Below are positions 25,431 through 36,080 of a stretch of DNA of 64,000 nucleotides, piece by piece. Location: assembly GCF_963678635.1 (NCBI RefSeq), contig NC_087063.1, positions 5,058,580 to 5,122,579 of the forward strand, written 5' to 3'. The notes under the pieces are model-generated. The model was not told the DNA's origin. It saw only the letters and a program-made list of their open reading frames with translations, and did no database searches. Within the stretch, counting starts at the first letter, position 1. Every line of letters begins with the position of its first letter. The DNA comes from Symsagittifera roscoffensis. Lineage: Eukaryota; Xenacoelomorpha; Acoela; Convolutidae. The position numbers and the translations under genes are program-made.

Positions 25431-25531
25431 TTATATCAGTCAGGATTGTTACGATCAATTTTGTAGCCCGTTTGTGAGGCTTGTACTGTAGAGATATTTG
25501 AGCATTTAAGCACGTTAATGATAAATTGCGT

Positions 25532-27337
25532 TCAATCCAGAAGGGTCAGCTGATTTGCGCTCAATCCGGAGGGGTCTTGGGAGAAGACTGATCCAGCAAG
25601 CAGTGCAAGGAGCATCAAGAAGGGGCTCAACGACAACAACAATCGACTGTTGGGTATCGTTAAGTTTTGTATCCCTTTTGGTATCCCTTTTGGTACAAGA
25701 AGTAAGATAGTAATCTGTGGGGGGCTCGACAAGGCTGCACTGTACTGACCCTTCATCGAACTGCGAATATCCGAGTTAAGCACTTTAATTCGGATATTGA
25801 ACAAACCCGAGGGGTATAGTATTAATAATATCATTACTTATATAGCCTATATTAATACTCCTATATCGTTATTTGGTGAAAAACACAGAAAGCAGACCGG
25901 TTTTTAGGGTCAAAGTTTGGTATCCTTTTTGGTACAAAAAGTAAGATAGTAATCTGTGGGGGGCTCGACAAGGCTCAAGGCTGCACAGTACTGACCCTTC
26001 ACCGAACTGCGAATATCCGAGTTAAGCACTTTAATTCTGATATTGAACAAACCCGAGGGGTATAGTATTAATAATATCATTACTTATATAGCCTATATTA
26101 ATACTCCTATATCGTGTTTTGGTGAAAAACACAGAAAGCAGACCGGTTTTTAGGGTCAAAATAGCGATATTTTGATCCCCCACAAGTCGCGATTTTTGAG
26201 ATATTGATATTTTTTGAAACGGAAAAAAGCGCTAATTTAGTGTGTTACAACGTAACTGCACTACCATAATAGATAGAACCGGTTAAGTTTAGTTCGGAAG
26301 GGGTTGGAACTATTTTGGAACCAAAAATCGAATTTTCGTGATTTTGAGAAAACGAAACACTATAAATTCAGAAAATTTTTTGAAATTTTTGAGTTAGAAC
26401 AGTAAAAATAGTTGTTCGGACAACGTCCACTAGTGAATCTACAAGTTTTAAAACCCGCTTCCCGAAAGCCTTCCAGGTTGCAGAGAAATCGAACTTAACG
26501 TGTTTGATTTGGTGGATTCATCAATCCGGAGGGGTACAGGTAGCATAGTTTTATGCAAATTTTTTCAACTAAAGCGTTTTAGATCGGGTCTTTTGCATTG
26601 AACTAGAAGGGTGTAGGCCTGCTGAGCTCGGATCATTGAATTTTAGGTTGAAAAGAACATAATTGCGGAAAAAGTTAGGCGGAACCTATAAGAGACAAAT
26701 TTTTTTGACTTTAGAAAAATGACGTTTTGGTTAATAACTTTAGAACTACTGGGCATATCGAGTTGATCTTGGTATCAATAGATCAGAAATTAGCTGAGCT
26801 TACTCATAGGGACAAGTTTTTCGAAAAAGTAAGCATGAAAAGTTTTTGAGATTGTTTTTAGCAAATTCACCAATTTGGGAGGGTAGACCCTTCACGTTTT
26901 ATAATTTTTTTTTTTAGAAAAGCCCTTACACCCCTACCAAAAGGTAATCGAGGTTGAATAAAGTAACTTTAGACTGTTCTAGACGAAAAGGGAAGGCTAA
27001 AGGCACAGGAAAACCTTAATCGAACCGAAGTTAGGCTAGCGATAAGACCCTTCACCGTTAGCGTGAATTGTCAAATAAGAGGCTTAACTTCAATCCGGAA
27101 GGGTCTAGGAAAGCATCACATACCCTTCATAGTTAATTGAAAAAGCAAAATCGCATCGGAGAACGTATCCGGAGGGGTATAGGTTGAAAGAAGGAAATCT
27201 CCGAGAAGCTACTTTTACAAACCAGAGGGCTCCCAATCCGGAGGGGTCAAAAAAATTTTCTTCAAATTAGGAGGGGTCCGAATCCGGAGGGGTCTTATAT
27301 TTGCCAATTCGGAGGGGTCCCAATCCGGAGGGGCTGA
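25532..27337 (+). repeat. Scattered CAATCCGGAGGGGTC motif cluster
   Basis: Copies or near copies start at about 25532, 25561, 25802, 26050, 26521, 27091, 27166, 27233, 27264, 27280, 27304 and 27321, with one more at 42334. They become dense just before the pol remains. Spacing is irregular, so this is not a simple satellite. The DNA around them has no ORF. Confidence 0.85.
25677..26160 (+). repeat. Direct duplication of a ~240-bp segment
   Basis: The first copy starts at ggtatcccttttggtac (about 25680) and the second at ggtatcctttttggtac (25919), and they continue near-identically to the 'gcagaccggtttttagggtc' end. Each copy has a hairpin, gaatatccgagtta pairing with taattcggatatt, and an 'acccgaggggtatag' motif. 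The DNA at 26161-27340 is otherwise noncoding. Confidence 0.85.
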
Positions 27338-27340
27338 TAA

Positions 27341-28372
27341 CATCTCCAGCTCCCAGGTACACATGAAAAGAACTGCAAACCATCGAAATGTGAAATCCTT
27401 AGGGATTCAATCAAGTACCTGGGAAGAATGGTGGACAGGCATGGTGTGAGGCCGGACCCGGAAGCAGTAGAAGCAATGCTGACATGGAAGGCTCCCAGAA
27501 CGGACACACAGCTCCTGAGCTTCCTAGGTTTTGCCAATTACTACCGGGAGTTCATAAAAGGATATGCGGACAAGGTGTATCCGATGCAGAAGCTGATGCG
27601 CAACAAAGGGAAAAAGTTCGAATGGAACGATGAAGCACAAGTTGCCTTCGAGAACATAAGGCGGGAACTGTGCGAAGCGCCAGTACTAGGCATGCCTACA
27701 AAAAAGGGCATGTATGTTCTTGATACAGACGCGTCGGTAGTAGCCATCTCAGGAATATTGCATCAAGAGCAGGAATGGAATAGAAGAACGGTTCTCCGTC
27801 CCATTGCATACGGCAGCAAGGTCTTGAGTGACACAGAGATGAAATATGGCGCACCGAAAGCAGAAATGTTTGCATTAGTCACTTTCGTGGAAAAGTACCG
27901 TGCATACTTGGGGAGCGCTCCCTTCAAGTTACGCGTGGACTTCAGAGCGTTATCCTGGTTGAAGACCTACTCGATGGATCAGAGTTATATTGGTTGATGG
28001 ATAATAAGATTGGATGGCTACCATATGATAATCGAACTTAGGATGCGTGATAAACACCAGAATGCTGATAGCCTCAGCAAGAAAACTGAGTTCTATGAAA
28101 GATTGGAGCAGAAGCAAGCCAATCAGGCAGAAATATAGGAGGGATTCTCGTTTCTGGACAAAGAAACTTATGAAGCGCTTCCCTTAACGAGATGGTTGGA
28201 TAAATCTGGACATCCAATTCCAGGGCATCCTGATTTACCTGTAGAGAAAGCAGCCAAGATAAAGATCCTATCCAAGGAGGACCCGGTCCCTCTTGGATCT
28301 GTTGCTGCGCTCGAATCTGGTCCAGCAAGAACTCTCTCGCATGAACATAAACAGCCTCTCATTTTTGGATAA
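27341..28372 (+). pseudogene. Ty3/gypsy pol: end of RT and RNase H, broken
   Basis: The frame opens directly after a stop at 27338 and starts inside the RT domain (KPSKCEILRDSIKYLGRMV, then LLSFLGFANYYREFIKGYA). The palm with the YxDD motif is absent. RNase H follows, with LDTDAS, AEMFAL and an ADSLSKK end retained. In-frame stops at 27995 (TGA) and 28136 (TAG) break it. The order RT, RNase H, integrase is that of Ty3/gypsy (Metaviridae-like) elements. A frame change near 28300 leads into the next segment. Confidence 0.85.
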
Positions 28373-30125
28373 AACGGTGCAGGTCACACCGCAAGTGATG
28401 CGGATGCTGGGTGGATTGTTAGAAAGAGAAGTGACCAGAGATGACCCCGAGTGGACAGCAGCAGTGGCATCGCTAACAGTCAGTGAGAAGGTGAAGATCA
28501 TGCCGTCCAGACGACAACACGAAGAAAACGAGAGGGATTGTAGGACAATAGTTCAGAGACTAGTATCCTCAATAACCCACGAGATTTTAACCAGTACTTC
28601 TTACGGACGGAAAGAACAGGGAAGCAGTACGCGAAGGAAAACCGTCAATTTTGTGGACCAGGATAAAAAAGGTGAGAAGGTAGAACAAAACCTGCTGCAA
28701 GATTGTTTGTCCGGGGAGACGAATGATGAGAAGAGCCAGCGAGCACAAGATCAACACCCGGGACAAGAAAATTTGTCCGGGGAGTCTGAGATAGATGAAA
28801 AAATTCCTGATGAGAAACAGAACCTAGAGAACAAAGTTTTGTCCGGGGAGTTCAGATGGATGCGAAGAAGGCAAACACATGATCTGGAGGAGTGTGCAGA
28901 CTCCATCACAACCTCTTCAACAGATGATAATTCCCGAAACTCAGGGATGAACACCTATTCAGACAGGAACTCGAGCTCGGGATCAGAACTGTCCGAACTA
29001 GCGATCCACACACTACTAGTGGAAACTCGGGCAAGGGATCTGGACAGAGAGGTGTACCAGGATCCCGACAGCGATCGCTACCTTATACCAAGCCAAAGAG
29101 TCTTTGACAACGCAGCGGATGATTTGGAGACAATAGCGGTATCGAAACGTTCGATAAGTCTGTTGCCGCAGAAAGAGGTAGCCAGGACTGATCTTCAGCC
29201 GTTTAAACAAGAAACACAGCCGTTGGCGAAGATTTGGTGCGTTGAGATGGAAGAAGACACACACCAGCCCAACGAACTGAATAGTCAGATGAGGGTCATG
29301 AAGACGTACTTAAAGGTGAGATACAGACTCTCGGATCTTCTAAGGGCGCAGAGAAATGATTGCATGACAAGCAACCTGAAAAGGTGGATCGGGAATGGTT
29401 CTCCGGATAAAGGGGACCTCGAGGAAGATAGTTATCGCATCCTGAGACAGTACTTCACGCAGAAGGAAGGGAGGTTATATTTGAACAAGACCGGGATTGT
29501 GGCTTACAAAAGAAGAGAGGAAGACAGAGTCCTATACAAGTATAACGCGATAGTGTTACCGCAACTCTATCAGACAGAACTATTATTCAGGTCACATGAT
29601 CAGATGGGCCATCAGAGGATCGACAAAGTATATCAGAGGATCCTGAAGCGCTTTGAGTGGCCTGGGATGAAAAAAGCATGCGAGAAGTGGGTAACAGCAT
29701 GTCTGTCATGCCAACAGGTCAAGGATCCAAGGAAGTTGCGATTTACTTTACAATCGATCGAGTCGTCTGAATTCAACGAGGTGGTGCAGATAGATCAACA
29801 AAGGATATGCATGACAGACAATGGTTATAATCAGGTGTTGGTCATGATAGATCATTTTACGAAGTATGCAGAGGCCGTGCCCTGCATAACTGCCTCGGCG
29901 GAAGGGACATGCGACCACCTGATCAATACGTGGATAGCGAGACATGGTTGTCCGATGACGTTTCAATCGGATAAGGGAACAGCTTTCGTAGGAGAGCTTA
30001 CGAAAGAGCTTATGAGACGCTCACAGGTTGCTCAGGCTCACCCCACGACATACCACCCTCAGACGAACACATACCACCCTCAGACGAACCCACGACATAC
30101 CACCCTTTTTCTACCCAGAATATGA
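28293..30125 (+). pseudogene. Ty3/gypsy pol: long spacer and integrase, broken
   Basis: A 610-codon frame. Its first ~340 residues are an unusually long charged spacer containing a 22-residue repeat that starts LSGE three times (about residues 139, 161, 183). The integrase zinc domain is seen at about 433-472 (SHDQMGHQ ... CLSCQQVK) with WPGMKKACEKW between. The core keeps Asp in VVQIDQQR (about 499) and in FQSDKGTAF (about 558). The third acidic residue is missing, because the frame runs into a short tandem of TYHPQTN and ends. Integration activity is therefore excluded. Confidence 0.85.
30049..30107 (+). repeat. 20-bp tandem repeat in integrase
   Basis: The unit cataccaccctcagacgaac occurs twice in a row with a third partial copy. 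It replaces the segment where the integrase Glu-containing helix should be, so it marks a deletion or slippage event. Confidence 0.8.
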
Positions 30126-31098
30126 GGGAAAGAAAACGTCTCCACAGGTCTACGTGAGGGATGTGATCAGACGTCAACAGAAGTTGAACGACTTGTGTAG
30201 ACGAAATACTCAGCAAGCACAGGCAAATCAGAGGAAAAAATTTGACAAGAAAGCAGCTGGTGCAAAAGCTTACTCGGTGGGAGACTACGTATGGGTATTT
30301 CAGAACGTTATACCACCGAAAGGGACAAAAAAAGCTCCTAAAAAAGTGGAAGGGACCCTTCATGATTACAGAGGTGCACCAGGAGGGACGCTGTTATAGA
30401 CTGAGTACTGGCCGAGCCGCCCACTACGAGAACATCAAGCCACACAATCCATCGACAGAAGACTGGTGTATACCTGCAGACATGGAAGAAGGGGATTATC
30501 TAATGATGGATCCTGCTTGTGAGGTCAACGAGAAGGGCACCATGGAGAAGAACGATGAAGTCGTGGAGGAAGGAACGGATACACCTCTGGACCTGGATCC
30601 AAACGAGGTGATCGAAGCGGACGATGTAACCTTACCCTACGCAGAGGAGGATTGGCAGGATTCCGAACAGATAGAGGGACTTGGAAGAACTTGGTACCGG
30701 ATCTTCTGTTCACGATACAGACTCGTCAGAAGGACGGGACAAGACCCAGAAAGAAATACATTCCTTACCGTGACGACTTTCTAGTGAATAGGATAGATCT
30801 GAAGAAGATAGTGGAGGAAGTAGTGGGTCTAGAAGAAATAACTGTGTCACAAGACATTTACATAGTCGATGATCACGACGATGCGTGGGTCGATGACCGG
30901 TCGAAACCCGGGGTAGAATTCGACGACGAGCAACAGCAGTCATATGAACAAGACTTGACGAACCTGCGTGTCTTAGAGTGGCTGAACGAAATGACCTCGG
31001 ACCCAGAGGAGACCAGCGTCACGATTCAAGACGTAGATCGTGAAAGCATGAAATACATCAAGACCGAACGAGATGATCCTTCCTGGGCTGCCCAGTAA
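30103..31098 (+). pseudogene. Integrase C-terminal module and acidic tail, frame-changed
   Basis: Three overlapping frames (30028-30399, 30242-30784, 30652-31098) together hold the end of pol. A basic segment is followed by VGDYVWVFQNVIPPKG and a GPF/Y-type motif (KKWKGPFMITEV ... HYENIKPH), typical of the C-terminal domain of gypsy integrases. A very acidic tail of over 150 residues ends at TAA 31096-31098. I did not join the frames. The acidic tail has no family I recognise. Confidence 0.7.
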
Positions 31099-31131
31099 GG
31101 ACGACTACTCATTCCAGCTTCTAACCTCGAC

Positions 31132-31797
31132 TTGATACCCGGTGTGCGATCGACGGGGACGTCGATGGATATTTTTGTCCGGGGAGTGGGGGTAGGACTT
31201 ACCCACACTGAAAACTTGATAATAAAAAAATTAAGAGCAGCAAGAGAAACTGGAGATTTAGAAGCACAAACAGGCGACGAACCTAAGAAACCTGACCTAG
31301 GTAGAGTAGTTGAGTCGTATTTTAACTTACCAAATGAAAATTCAAGTAACATAATATTAACAGACAGTCATTTCATACTCACAAATAGAACATGTGCGAT
31401 AGCAATCACAGCAGACATGAGTTTTAGGACAGCGTTAGCGGCAGATTTTAAGAGAGAATACAAAAACGTGGAATTCCTTTGGAAGCAAAGACCAGGGATA
31501 GGGGGCGTAGCGGCCTTACCTCCGGCGGCGTCACAGATACCGGTAAAATACCTATGCTTCTTGGTAACGAGGGCGACGGAGAAGCAGCACGTGGACCCAG
31601 AGAACCTAGTCTTGTCCTTGACGAGGCTGAGGGACTTCCTCGTGGAAATGGACGTGAAGGAGCTCTCACTTCCAGTGTACGACCCAAACAGAGGACGACT
31701 GCATCCTCGGGAATTGTACGCGCTTGTACACGTGATATTCGCTGATACTATTATACAAGTATATTTACATAAGAAATATTACTTAAGTATAGGCTGA
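31132..31797 (+). CDS. Macro-domain (TARG1/OARD1-like) protein of the retroelement
   Basis: A 221-codon frame, in frame with the preceding pol tail after one stop. Residues about 85-210 follow the pattern of small macro domains: an ITADMSFRTALAADFKREY helix-entry segment, a Gly/Ala-rich stretch (PGIGGVAALPPAA), a KYLCFLVTRATEKQHVDPEN strand-loop, and a LPVYDPNRGRLHPREL loop where TARG1-type domains bind ADP-ribose. In that family the domain binds or removes ADP-ribose from proteins or nucleic acids. The usual catalytic Lys and Asp positions need alignment; some expected Gly residues appear changed. The first 80 residues are unassigned. A TTGTCCGGGGAG motif lies at 31175-31186. Confidence 0.65.
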   Translation: MIPGVRSTGTSMDIFVRGVGVGLTHTENLIIKKLRAARETGDLEAQTGDEPKKPDLGRVVESYFNLPNENSSNIILTDSHFILTNRTCAIAITADMSFRTALAADFKREYKNVEFLWKQRPGIGGVAALPPAASQIPVKYLCFLVTRATEKQHVDPENLVLSLTRLRDFLVEMDVKELSLPVYDPNRGRLHPRELYALVHVIFADTIIQVYLHKKYYLSIG

Positions 31798-32216
31798 GTG
31801 ACGTCCGAGAGTGTGTTAGGCTAAAGACTAAGATGTATGTAATGTGTGATATGTGTGTTATGTTATGTTATGTGTTAGGTTATTAAGACCGTGGGTAAGA
31901 AGGGGTTAGTGACCATGAACAACTGAACGACGATCTTAGGAATATATCCAAAGTTTGGACTGTCCAATTAAGTTAGGTCAAATTCCAAATTTAGGTCAAA
32001 TTCCAAATTTTTAGAGACCGATTGATTTTAATAAATTTAGGATAAATATTTTTTAATCTGAACTGTTTTTAAGTAAAATTTAACAATATATGTTAGGGTG
32101 AAACTGACAAGTGTGATATTTGTGACTTCTTTTCTAGATCCTGATTGATCATTTAATTGCTCACTTGAGTCAAAACTTTGAAATCAAATCAAATCGAATC
32201 GAACTTGAAGAACAGA
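31798..32216 (+). other. Noncoding spacer between macro ORF and accessory ORFs
   Basis: It contains a (TG)-rich stretch with tgttatgttatgttatgtgttagg near 31855 and duplicated ggtcaaattccaaattt near 31976. It drops back to AT-rich composition. It could hold a promoter or splice signals for the downstream ORFs, but none is provable. Confidence 0.5.
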
Positions 32217-32966
32217 ATGGACAATTTCAACCTGGATGAATTGATGGACCTGCCAGAGGCATATGTAGGACCGATGATAGATGCGATCTATCGTCGGCTG
32301 ATGGATGTAGACTTCGCTCTGGAGGACCCAGAGGTAATCATGTTACTGACCGCCCTGATCAACATCTTGGGGCATGACAACCGTGGGGACCGCCCCACGG
32401 AAGTCCTGTTGATGGCAGCATATGGAGAGAGGGGAGTACTAGACCGCCCGAACATGAGAGTGATGAGGTTGAGAAACGGGGCTCTGTCAGGGAGTGACTT
32501 GGCGAATGAGCCTGGATTGGGAAGTTCTAGGACTTACCAACCAGGTGAAATGCCTATGCCCTCCAAGCCCAAACCTGGGCTGACGAGAATGCATCAGGAG
32601 ATGAACAGCGAGGCGACTTCGTCTGGTTCACCACTGAGAGCAGCTGTGCCACCAAAGAGAGCGAAAGTAGGACAAAAGGTTCAGACAAACCAAACCATGC
32701 AAGATCTGGATGGGATGAAGGATGAACTGGAAAGGACGAAAAGGGAGCTGGACGAGATGACCAAAACCATGCTCTTTATGGAGGACGATTGGGACATGTG
32801 GAGAAGATTGTTCGAAGACTGCAACAAAAAGCAGGGTCAAAAAATTGAGCGCTTGAGGCAGGACTACAAAGAGCGATCGGAACAGATGGCGTTGACAATG
32901 GCCGTGGAGAAAGTGATACCTGCAAGGATTATTCCTCGTGGGCAGTGTCCCCGATGGAGCTCTTGA
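32217..32966 (+). CDS. Retroelement accessory ORF 1, coiled-coil protein
   Basis: A 249-codon frame from the ATG at 32217 to TGA at 32964. The N-terminal ~75 residues are acidic and Leu-rich, predicted helical. A Pro/Ser-rich middle follows, then a charged heptad-like region at about 155-225 (MKDELERTKRELDEMTKTML) that looks like a coiled coil. Its size, position and coiled coil would fit a structural or gag-like protein, but there is no CCHC knuckle and no recognised family. The end overlaps the next frame (32945 onward), so a frame change may join them. Confidence 0.55.
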   Translation: MDNFNLDELMDLPEAYVGPMIDAIYRRLMDVDFALEDPEVIMLLTALINILGHDNRGDRPTEVLLMAAYGERGVLDRPNMRVMRLRNGALSGSDLANEPGLGSSRTYQPGEMPMPSKPKPGLTRMHQEMNSEATSSGSPLRAAVPPKRAKVGQKVQTNQTMQDLDGMKDELERTKRELDEMTKTMLFMEDDWDMWRRLFEDCNKKQGQKIERLRQDYKERSEQMALTMAVEKVIPARIIPRGQCPRWSS

Positions 32967-33897
32967 CGCCTCGAAAAATGAGTCAAACAACGGAGACACG
33001 GCTCCCGACAGCGACAGATCGAGTGACAATCCCGGACCCTTGTGACACCTTGGTTGACCCCGTCGTGGAACACACGGTGAGGAAGCTGATAGAGACAACT
33101 GGACGACTGGTCGCCAACAAGAATGCGCCAGGTTCCGGGGTGACTGCACCCTATGGAACGATCGACGACACGGGCAGAGTACGACTCTCCCAGACCGTGA
33201 TCAGACAGAGGATGAGTGACGTGACGCCATTCATGGGGAGCTCGACGGCTCCAGAGAGAAGAATACAGAAGATGCCAGCGAAGAAAGTGTCTCGTGTAAT
33301 AGACGTACAAAAGAACAATCAATTGAGATATAAAATTACGGGAGTTCCGGAGACAGATCCAAGAGCTTGCTTCAATCGAGCGACTTGGAACCCGGCAGTA
33401 AACCTGCAACAACCGCCACTGGGGACATCACATCTGATACTGGGAGACAGCTTGGTCAGAGTACTATCGAATTTGAGGACCTCGTGGGTCACCACGGTGA
33501 TGGCTTTCGGAGGCGCGAACTAATGAATCCAGGGAGGATCCCCAATGTGATGATCCTGGTTGGAACGAATGACATCTCCAGAGGTTCGGATGAGCAGGAA
33601 GCACTATGGGAATCGATGATGGTGTGTTTGTTTACTACCCTCTGGCAGAAATTCAATTGCGCGGTACTGACCGTTTGCACTGTGCCAATGAACACGAGGA
33701 GCTTGACAGCAGCAGGAAGAAGGCACAACGAAGGAGTCGTCAGGTGGAATAACATCTTGAGGAATCTCGCAAGTCGGAATGCCGGAATAATGATCCTCAT
33801 GGACATCGAACATGAGTTGAGAGCTATGGATCAGGCCAGACTGACAACGGACGGCATCCACCTCGATAGTATCGAAGGACAGGCTTGGTTGAATTGA
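32945..33897 (+). pseudogene. SGNH hydrolase (GDSL-type esterase), frame-changed
   Basis: Two frames (32945-33523 and 33367-33897) carry the signature blocks in order: LILGDSLVRVL (GDS at 33443-33451), LVGTNDIS (GTND at 33562-33573) and TDGIHLD (DGIH at 33850-33861). Spacing is right for an SGNH fold of about 140 residues. The nucleophile Ser, the Asn and the Asp/His pair are all present. A frame change near 33500, between blocks I and III, breaks it. SGNH enzymes hydrolyse acyl esters; some CR1-type LINE ORF1 proteins carry such a domain, but it is not a standard gypsy component. About 150 unassigned residues precede it. Confidence 0.8.
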
Positions 33898-34434
33898 GTC
33901 TTCCAAGAGCGGTTGGATGAACTAGAGGCGGAACTCCTTGACACAGGAGTGCTGAAGGAAGAAGGAACAGCGAATAACGCGGTGATTACCACCCTTGTGT
34001 CTCCTAGCCTGGAAACACGCTTGGGGACGGTCCCGGCCGTCACGAACTACAGACAACAGAGCTCCAGCGAACCAGGTCAAAGGACAGACGTACATGATCG
34101 ATTGGGAGAAGCGCCGATGAGGAGGACCATCGATCCTAGTAGAAGAATAGGATCTGTCAACCCAATCGAAGAGACAGCCAGCACGTCTAGATCGGACACG
34201 AGATCGGACACTCTCGACAAGTACCAGTCGAGAGGAGAGACGCCCGGGCAGAGGCTCGTTGATGTGGTCAAGACCCATATCGTCTCCCTGGCATGTATAC
34301 AAAGACGAACTAATGAAGCTGGATCTCCAGAGGGTAAGCTTCATCGAAGATGCAAGGAGGATGCTGAATGGAGCGACTCTATCCGTCAGCAGACTGTACT
34401 CGATAACCGGCGTAGACTGGTTGATAGCCGCTAG
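33898..34434 (+). pseudogene. Unknown low-complexity segment after SGNH domain
   Basis: The frame of the SGNH C-terminus continues after a single TGA (33895-33897) for about 178 codons, rich in Arg, Ser, Thr and Asp, probably disordered. This looks like a linker to the next domain, with a frame change between 34259 and 34434. No family recognised. Confidence 0.45.
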
Positions 34435-35206
34435 CACAAATTTCAGCTCCACGACGGCCTTAAGATTTGCTGACCTAGAGGGACTGCCCTCCAACAACAC
34501 AATGGGACCAGTGAATGCGAGACCATTGCAAGATGTGAGGTTGAATCGTGATGAGGGGAATCGGGAAGGGAGACCAGGAAGATTTCTGACGACGAGAGCG
34601 CCGATGAACGTGAAGATGTTCAGGCAGCTGACGACACCCCCTGGTCATGTGAAGGAAAGAATATACCAGAAACTAGTGAATCAAGATAGTGATGTCCAAA
34701 GATACGGCGGATTGAAAACGATAAAGAAGGATGAGACCATCTTCGCCGCCTATGACAAAGCAGAAATGAGGAAGGCCAAGATCATGATATTAGCGAATTC
34801 AGAGTTCGCGTATACCTCCAAGTCTCTGTTTTGGCCGGACGTTATAATGTTGGCAGCGGTCGATCTGGACCTACTGCAATCGGTATCTCTGGCTATAGGG
34901 GTACAAAGGCAGACGGACAAGAACCCAATTACAATCGTGTTTGCTGGCATCAATGACCATCTAAACAGTAGAGGTTTTCTGAGCAGACTCAGAGATCCTA
35001 CAACGGCAGAGAATGCTGTGTGGCCAGCGATTAAAGATATTCTTGAGTCGATGGGTGAAGTGGTGGATGCGACGAAGGAGGGGTCGTTCACCATAGTGAC
35101 ACCGAGAGTAGTGTTCGCGTTGTCTCCGGGGTATGCACATCTCCCGGATGGAATGAAATTCGTGTATGCGACTGTGACCTTGCTTTCGGAAAAAAATATG
35201 ATGTGA
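34259..35206 (+). pseudogene. Accessory ORF 2: degenerate second SGNH-like domain
   Basis: A 315-codon frame. Its second half holds, in SGNH order, KIMILANSEFAY (Ser without GD before it), ITIVFAGINDHLNS (GxND-type block) and HLPDGMKFVYA, where the expected His is Lys. Roughly 190 residues separate the first and last blocks. This suggests a divergent, perhaps non-catalytic SGNH-fold domain; the assignment is inference. It continues after a frame change at about 35200. Confidence 0.45.
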
Positions 35207-36080
35207 TCATATCAGCCCCAAATCGCATGATAGAGATGGAGAACCTGAGGCCACTCAGGGCTGAACTACCTGCAGTGTGGTCAGATATCTCGAACGCGAT
35301 GAGAGGTTTCAAGGACCATGCGCTGCACATGTTCGTGTTGGACGAGGTGCTGGGGTTGGAACTGTCCAATTTCAGTCGACAACTCAAGCTTAAGCCGGGA
35401 ATAGACGACGACCATCGAGTGATCGTAGCGATGTCCAACGACTTATGGTTCCGAGCAATGGAAGTGACAGCTGAAAACACGAGAAGGAAAAATTCACTAG
35501 AGCTCATTTGGAGGCGATGGTTTTGAGAACCAAGCCGGAAGCCAAACAGTGGCTACACCTAAATCATCGAGTAGCGGCATTGGGTGCAGATGCTTTTGAG
35601 CAAGGCCCTGTGATGATCACGAAGATCCATGCCTACTTGTTAAAGGAGGTGAACCTGGCGGAAAATGCCGGAGAAACGACCGCTGAATTTGTAAACAGAA
35701 TGTGTCAGATTACCCTGGAAAACTTCTGGACCCAGAAAATGAAGGGACAGGAAGGCTTTGAACGGACAGACAGCATGCTGGAGGGGTTGGGAGCCGGATG
35801 GACCGCGTCCTTCTTGGCAAAAGTCTACCCGAAAGTCTCTCATTACTTGATTAAGGAATTCCTCCAAGCAGTAGTGGAAGTATCAATAGTGGAACTAATA
35901 GCCTTGTTCGTGACGTTTGGAGCAGAGAGTTTCGTGAAAGGACCGGCGATGCTGCTCACCGAAGGAATCCAAAACCTGCGGTTAGATGGACTTCTAACAC
36001 TGATTGCGATTACCCACGGAAACTTGGGAGGACTAATGAAATTGACACGTTGTCAAGAGCAGATGAGAGCGAGAGAGTGA
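35203..36080 (+). pseudogene. Accessory polyprotein, middle part, two frames
   Basis: Frames 35203-35526 and 35508-36080 follow each other with a one-frame change inside a conserved-looking stretch, consistent with one original protein. The sequence is mostly helical and Leu-rich (VLDEVLGLELSNFSRQLKLK; YPKVSHYLIKEFLQAVVEV). The last part is hydrophobic enough to be membrane-associated. I recognise no family. Confidence 0.45.

Noticed and set aside
33913-33960. LLDTG resembling an aspartic protease motif
   Set aside because: No flap or second hydrophobic-Gly motif follows; the region is low-complexity linker.
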